Shown: piece after piece, positions 59,967 through 64,000 of the stretch
Layout: each line of letters begins with the position of its first letter
How positions within the stretch are numbered: the stretch's first letter is position 1
From: Lasioglossum baleicum
Lineage: Eukaryota; Arthropoda; Insecta; Hymenoptera; Halictidae
Assembly: GCF_051020765.1 (NCBI RefSeq)
Contig: NC_134939.1
Coordinates: 14,563,203-14,627,202 of the forward strand
Length of the DNA: 64,000 nt
Reading direction: 5' to 3'
Made by a program: the position numbers and the translations under genes
The notes under the pieces: generated by a model
Database searches by the model: none
The model's input: only the letters and a program-made list of their open reading frames with translations
What the model was told of the DNA's origin: nothing

Positions 59967-60149
59967 GAGCACGTGAACCTGGTGGGAAGGGATGGAGAGA
60001 ACGGGCCGGTCCTCGTCTCGGTGAAGGCCGAAACAGTTGCTGGACAAGAGCATTGGCGAGTCTTGTTGCGACTGCGAGCAGGCTCGACCCACGAATTAGT
60101 ACCAGCCACAAACCTCGGCCCGAATCCATCGCCTGCGAAAATGGTCAAG
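59967..60149 (+). CDS. Rapgap1: Rap1GAP core exon, N-terminal dimerisation region
   Basis: 183 nt, 61 codons, phase 0 at both ends (TTTACAG acceptor; donor AAG|GTGAAG). It reads EHVNLVGRDGENGPVLVSVK, then AGQEHWRVLLRLRAGSTHEL, ending PSPAKMVK. It aligns with the vertebrate stretch EHFNYYSLD...GDQEHLRLLLRTKC...VVQMAK, which forms the central beta-rich part before the GAP catalytic domain. The reading frame stays open beyond the donor to 60224, so intron retention would add residues before a stop, but the next exon restores the family alignment perfectly. Very secure as part of the gene. Confidence 0.97.
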
Positions 60150-61537
60150 GTGAAGTGTCTTCCTCTACGTCTGACGGCACACGACGTGCAAACGCTCCTT
60201 TGTTTAATGCTTTCACCACCCTAGAATTTCACCGAAGACAACCGTCGGGCTTCCCACAGAAGGGAAATCCCAGTCATTTTAACTTTAACGATCTAACGAG
60301 CTGCCGTCGCGCCGCGACGCACCGCGCCGTGACGTACCTTTTAACTTTCTTAATCTTTCCGCGGAGATGAGAACTGCGGTCCTCGCTTGAGCACTACTTA
60401 AGACTGGAACAACTGAATCCGTCGAAATTACTTGTTTCATCGGAAACATCAAACGGCAAAAATTATTATTTGAATTGAAAATCTTCTTTCTCCTCGTGTA
60501 ATCGTCTTAAGCAATGATTCATAATTGACATGTATCACAACATCTCGTCGCGAGAACTTGATTCGTATGATTCTGCTAATTGCCCCTAATTTGAAGTCGT
60601 GAAATAGTTACTTGTCTCTTCCTACTTTTGTGTCAGTTACGCGTTCAAGTGGTTTATTAGAGCATAGTAAACTTGGGCACCGCACGAACGTTTAAAATAA
60701 CTTCCTAATTAATGGCACTGCGACCGTATTGAAAGACTTATATTTCTCGAATTGCTTTTTTCCCCAATGTTCTTAATTTTTCTTTAAGGAGGTTTGTATA
60801 ATGTGAACATTGCCAGTAGGGTGTGCTTTACTAATCAATTTTGAGTTTGTGGGACATTTCATTGTTTTTAATTATTATTCTAGTTTTATCATTGTGACAA
60901 ACATTTCGCTTTAACCTTCAGTTAAAGCACTCCACTTTCTACATAACTCGTGGCATGGAATTTTACGACTCCAACGTAAAGAAATATTTATTCAACGTTA
61001 TCTAAACGTAGGGGAAGATTACTTGCGTTTTACTGTTGATTTTAATTACAATTAAACAAATTCAAGAAAACGGTCGTCTTCTTTGATATAATGCGGCAAT
61101 GCATCAATATTTTGGAACTCTCTTAATAATTCCTTGTCTAATATTCTTCCAGTGAGATCCTTTGTCCATGACTTTGCTCATTTCAACTCGTCCACTACTG
61201 AAACTACATGATCGACACATATTAATGAGTGAAAATGATCTTTCTCTGTCACTTTTCTTTCTTGACCAATGGTGCAGTCAGTATAAAAACTACGCGTACA
61301 CCCTTCAAATGCGAATTTGAATTTCCGAACCCTTGAATTTCCGAGAGATCCAGAATCCAATTTTAAAAATGCTACTCCGATGTAGAAGGCGTTCGAATAC
61401 TTTCGTGGGTCATTCTACATATATTAACGTTAACCTCTGGGAATGTTTGAGAAAGATTTTTTTAATTCTATACACAGTCTGAACCTTGCATGCACTGACA
61501 AGATACGTTCGCAATATGACTCAGATCCTTTTTACAG
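60150..61537 (+). other. Rap1GAP intron
   Basis: GTGAAG...TTTTTACAG. Mostly unique-looking AT-rich DNA. The dispersed repeat at 60912-61010 is the partner of 29503-29600. No exon seen. Confidence 0.75.
60912..61010 (+). repeat. Dispersed repeat, partner of 29503-29600
   Basis: TTTAACCTTCAGTTAAAGCA, CTCCACTTTCTACATAAC and TTTACGACTCCAACGTAAAG follow the same order as at 29503-29600. Confidence 0.6.
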
Positions 61538-61775
61538 GCCATCAACGAATCCTTGAACGTGAGCACGCTGATGCCTGTTGTCTGTTCCGGCGCCGGTACA
61601 CTGATAGCACGATACGATGAACACGCACTCGTATCGAGGTTTAAATTCGGCGTTCTCCATCAACGCGCCGGCCAAGTGACGGAAGAACAACTTTTCGGGA
61701 ATAGGCAAATTACACCAGCTTTCCAGGAGTTTCTTGACTTGTTGGGTCAGAAGATCGATTTGAAGGACCACAAAG
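61538..61775 (+). CDS. Rapgap1: Rap1GAP core exon leading into the RapGAP catalytic domain
   Basis: 238 nt, starting in phase 0 after TTTTTACAG and ending with two bases of a Gly codon before GTAAGC. It encodes AINESLNVSTLMPVVCSGAG, then IARYDEHALVSRFKFGVLHQ, and ends PAFQEFLDLLGQKIDLKDHK(G). The segments FKFGV, SPAF/TPAF-EFLxxLG-K and LxDxKG are hallmarks of the Rap_GAP domain family (RapGAP, tuberin, SPA-1). The Gly-Tyr junction with the next exon (GYRGGLD) is exact. Numbering from the short-isoform start puts these residues at about 217-296. Confidence 0.98.
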
Positions 61776-61869
61776 GGTAAGCAACGAAGTATCTGTATCT
61801 GTATCTGTTAACACATTACTAGCGATGGGATCAAGTACCTCGCAAACAGGTTCGAACCTTGATGGATGG

Positions 61870-62020
61870 ACGCTATTTAAGTTTTAAAGAGTGACATGAA
61901 GGGCTAAATTATTCAAACTTGGCCGTTACTTTTTAAACCAATGGCCATAAAAGGTGCTAGCTAGCGGCCAGGTTTGAATAATTTAGCCCTCCATGTAACT
62001 CTTTAAAAATTAAATAGCGT
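61870..62020. repeat. Hairpin with ~55-bp arms inside an intron
   Basis: The left arm 61870-61924 (ACGCTATTTAAGTTTTAAAG ... ATTCAAACTTGGCC) is the imperfect reverse complement of the right arm 61966-62020 (GGCCAGGTTTGAATAATTTA ... TTAAATAGCGT), loop about 41 bp. The right arm belongs to the MITE family at 5340-5571; the left arm is an inverted extra copy. Confidence 0.92.
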
Positions 62021-62166
62021 TCTTTTAAACTAATTTTTACAAACGCTTTTACCAGTATTGCAAGAGGTATTTCTAAGCTAACAAAACTTGGCCGTATTTT
62101 GTTTGATCTCGCAACTTTTTACGGCCATAAGAACTTGGCTCCTGTTTACAGGATGTTTTTGTTGGG
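61966..62166 (+). mobile_element. MITE copy related to 5340-5571 (left terminus rearranged)
   Basis: Shares AATAATTTAGCCCTCCATGT, AGTATTGCAAGAGGTATTTC, GAACTTGGCTCCTGTTTACA and GGATGTTTTTGTTGG with 5340-5571. Confidence 0.85.
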
Positions 62167-62265
62167 ATATTATATTACCGAAACAATTACTATGGAATTG
62201 CTAATGCAGCGTTCTTGTAATTTTTATTTAATAAAACTGAAATTCTTGCTTGTTGAATGTTACAG

Positions 62266-62544
62266 ATATCGCGGAGGTTTAGATACTCGGCATGGACAAA
62301 CCGGCGATTCCGCGGTATACGAAGTATTCCGCGGCCGAGAAGTTCTGTTCCACGTCGCTTCTCTACTTCCGTACAGTCAAGGAGACTCTCAACAATTACA
62401 GCGTAAAAGACATATCGGTAATGACATCGTTGCAATAATATTCCAAGAGGAGCCAACACCTTTCAGTCCGGATATGATTGCCAGTCACTTCTTACACGCA
62501 TTCATCGTGGTACAAGTCGTCGACCCCTGTACTTCCAATACCAG
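62266..62544 (+). CDS. Rapgap1: Rap1GAP catalytic exon with the asparagine thumb
   Basis: 279 nt. One base completes Gly, then [20 protein letters not shown], then the catalytic helix [18 protein letters not shown], followed by [20 protein letters not shown]. In Rap1GAP the Asn of RHIGND (human N290) is inserted into the Rap1 active site as the Asn thumb, in place of an arginine finger. Its codon here is at 62420-62422, about residue 348 of the short isoform. The preceding Arg and His are also present, so the domain looks catalytically intact. Acceptor TTACAG; donor AG|GTATAT is slightly weak. The final two bases pair with the next exon to give Arg. Confidence 0.99.
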
Positions 62545-63681
62545 GTATATTCTTAGATTCGTATGTACACTGGTTCGCATAGTATGGCACCGCGAGATTC
62601 GAATGTATCAGTTACGAAATCATGGTTCCGCATCTCAAACAAACGGACGCTTAAAATACGGTGGCTGGTCCGACTTGTTCATTTATCTCGACAGAATACA
62701 TGAATAAATACACGTCAATATTGTATGTTTGGAATCATTATAGAAACACCTACATACTGTATTATTATAAAACAGCTATTAACAGCTATCTATATAAATA
62801 AAAATCAAATGCTGTTCGTCGATTTGGCTAATTCTTTTTTTAAAATGTTCGTATTAGTCCGAACTAGGTTATAGGATAAGAAAAATGGTAAAAGTATCAC
62901 GGAGAAATGGAAAATTCGGGAAAAACTAAAAGTGCTTTTAGAATCATATTTCAATACAACAATAAAACGAACGTCGTAGCTTTTAATCAATATTTCAATA
63001 GAACGTCGCAGCTTTTTAATCAATTTTTAATATTTTCCATTTCTCGACGCTCTACTCGCTCTCAGGGAATCTTTTCTTACAAAATTCCTCGAATATTTCG
63101 TGTATAAACTATTTTGAAAGATTCTTTTATCATCTGTAACAATTTTCATATTACTCTATCTTGTATTTATTGGATACTATTCGTCGTAATCTTTTAAAAT
63201 CCACTAAAAGTACATTGCACCGAAATACGACCTTCATTTACAACATCTGCCACTTCTTTTCCAATTTGTTTTGACGATAACAAAACATTTAGTGAACAAA
63301 ACGTATTAAATGTAGAACGTAGTGAAACATTACCGTGTCAACATTTAACGATTGAAAAATAAAACACAATTAACACATTGTCATTAACGCAACATTCGAA
63401 TATTATAGGAAGTCAAGTTTGTCATGTGATTTTCTAAAATTGATATGTTTATTAAGTTTCGCTACTGTAGAAAATTGGACACTATAGATACAACCAAGTA
63501 ATGACACGTACTGCATTTTCGTATACTACGTTTTCTGGATGCAATTTAAAAATGAAGGCGACGTGCACTTTTCAATGCGAATAACCGTAAATTAACGTAA
63601 CAAACGAATCATGCTTATTCTTAATTACGGAACTACAGTTACATCGTACTGAAATATTTTAAACACATATTTTAAATACAG
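62545..63681 (+). other. Rap1GAP intron
   Basis: GTATAT...AATACAG intron of 1.14 kb, AT-rich, with no repeats or exons that I recognise. Reading continues open from the preceding exon to a TAA at about 62705, so retention would truncate the protein after the catalytic helix. Confidence 0.75.
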
Positions 63682-63847
63682 GTACAAAGTGAGTGTGACT
63701 GGACGAAATGACGTTCCATGGTTCGGTCCAGCGCTACCAACGCCAACTGTGTTTTTGCGTGGAGTCGAATTCAAGGAATTCCTATTGACGAAGTTGGTGA
63801 ATGCCGAAAATGCGGCATACAAAGCCGAGAAGTTCTCAAAACTGGAG
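63682..63847 (+). CDS. Rapgap1: Rap1GAP exon closing the catalytic domain; gene continues past the window
   Basis: 166 nt. The first base completes Arg, then [20 protein letters not shown], then [20 protein letters not shown] and KFSKLE, ending in phase 0 at GAG|GTAATT. This matches the vertebrate [20 protein letters not shown] / [20 protein letters not shown] region, the last helices of the RapGAP domain. The acceptor is AATACAG. The C-terminal Ser-rich regulatory tail of the family is not in the window and must lie right of 64000. Confidence 0.98.
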
Positions 63848-64000
63848 GTAATTTCATTCTATAAATATTTTCAATTTGTAATTATCCAATAACACTGTGC
63901 AACACCAAATTTGTTCCACAACTACTGTTGGGTTATAGAGTTTTTCGCGCTGATTCGCCAACAGTAATTAGGGAACATAAAAAAGTTGAAATTTGTTGGA
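63848..64000 (+). other. Start of the next Rap1GAP intron
   Basis: GTAATT donor, then AT-rich sequence to the window edge; nothing recognisable. Confidence 0.7.

Larger units (their letters stand above)
61776..62265 (+). other. Short Rap1GAP intron carrying a MITE-derived hairpin
   Basis: 490-bp intron. About 40-50 bp after the donor there is a GGTTCGAACC palindrome (no tRNA around it), then the 55-bp-arm hairpin at 61870-62020, then the right part of the MITE family of 5340-5571 up to about 62166. Confidence 0.85.

Noticed and set aside
59630..60370. 246-codon open frame on the + strand
   Set aside because: It overlaps the secure Rap1GAP exon 59967-60149 in a different frame. It is a by-product of GC-rich sequence.
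61846..61862. tRNA-like B box (GGTTCGAACC)
   Set aside because: No A box, cloverleaf or acceptor stem around it; it is a short palindrome in an intron.
1..64000. CRISPR array, operons, phage or bacterial features
   Set aside because: The spliced animal gene, long introns and eukaryotic transposons exclude a prokaryotic reading; the tandem arrays have no spacer structure.

Overview
The window looks like nuclear DNA of an insect, most likely a hymenopteran such as an ant or bee. That is an inference from AT-rich intergenic/intronic sequence with many CpGs, compact miniature transposons and a strongly conserved animal gene split by very long introns. There are no operons, bacterial signals or recognisable tRNA/rRNA genes.

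One protein-coding gene is recognisable, on the + strand: the orthologue of Rap1GAP (Drosophila Rapgap1), a GTPase-activating protein for the small GTPase Rap1. Seven spliced coding exons plus one alternative first exon can be read, with consistent splice phases: 7608-7710, 9661-9751 (GoLoco motif), 20821-20976 (alternative first coding exon), 57530-57838, 59967-60149, 61538-61775, 62266-62544 (catalytic Asn-thumb exon) and 63682-63847. The gene runs off the right edge, so the Ser-rich C-terminal tail is missing. It may also extend left of 7608. The exon at 20821-20976 begins with an in-frame stop followed by ATG-ATG, lies in a CpG-rich promoter-like block (about 19.4-21.0 kb) and ends in phase 0. 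It can therefore replace the GoLoco exons, giving a long isoform with GoLoco and a short isoform without it, as known for vertebrate Rap1GAP variants.

The rest is introns full of non-autonomous DNA transposons: (i) a hAT-like MITE family of about 200 bp (ends TAGACTGCGGATC), with about twenty complete or partial copies, six with perfect 8-bp target duplications; (ii) two other hAT-like elements with perfect 8-bp duplications (877-1552, 19151-19341); (iii) piggyBac-like TTAA elements (41335-41945 and 42992-43558 as an inverted pair, 49038-49501, 6871-7087); (iv) a pogo/Tigger-like element (52560-53048) split by a nested hAT MITE; (v) a Tc1-like transposase remnant (58291-58512) whose terminal repeat resembles that of a foldback MITE at 23261-23856. 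Several ~170-200 bp tandem arrays (9.0, 28.4, 34.5, 37.9, 45.8 kb) also occur.

Layout: 1-7.6 kb, repeats only; 7.6-9.8 kb, the two long-isoform exons with a 172-bp tandem array between them; 19.4-21.0 kb, alternative promoter and first exon; 21-57.5 kb, one huge intron; 57.5-64 kb, the core Rap1GAP exons with short introns. I found no clear second gene and no new enzymatic or defence system. The most notable points are the alternative N-terminus, the dual-frame exon with a tandem acceptor, and the mobile-element biology.
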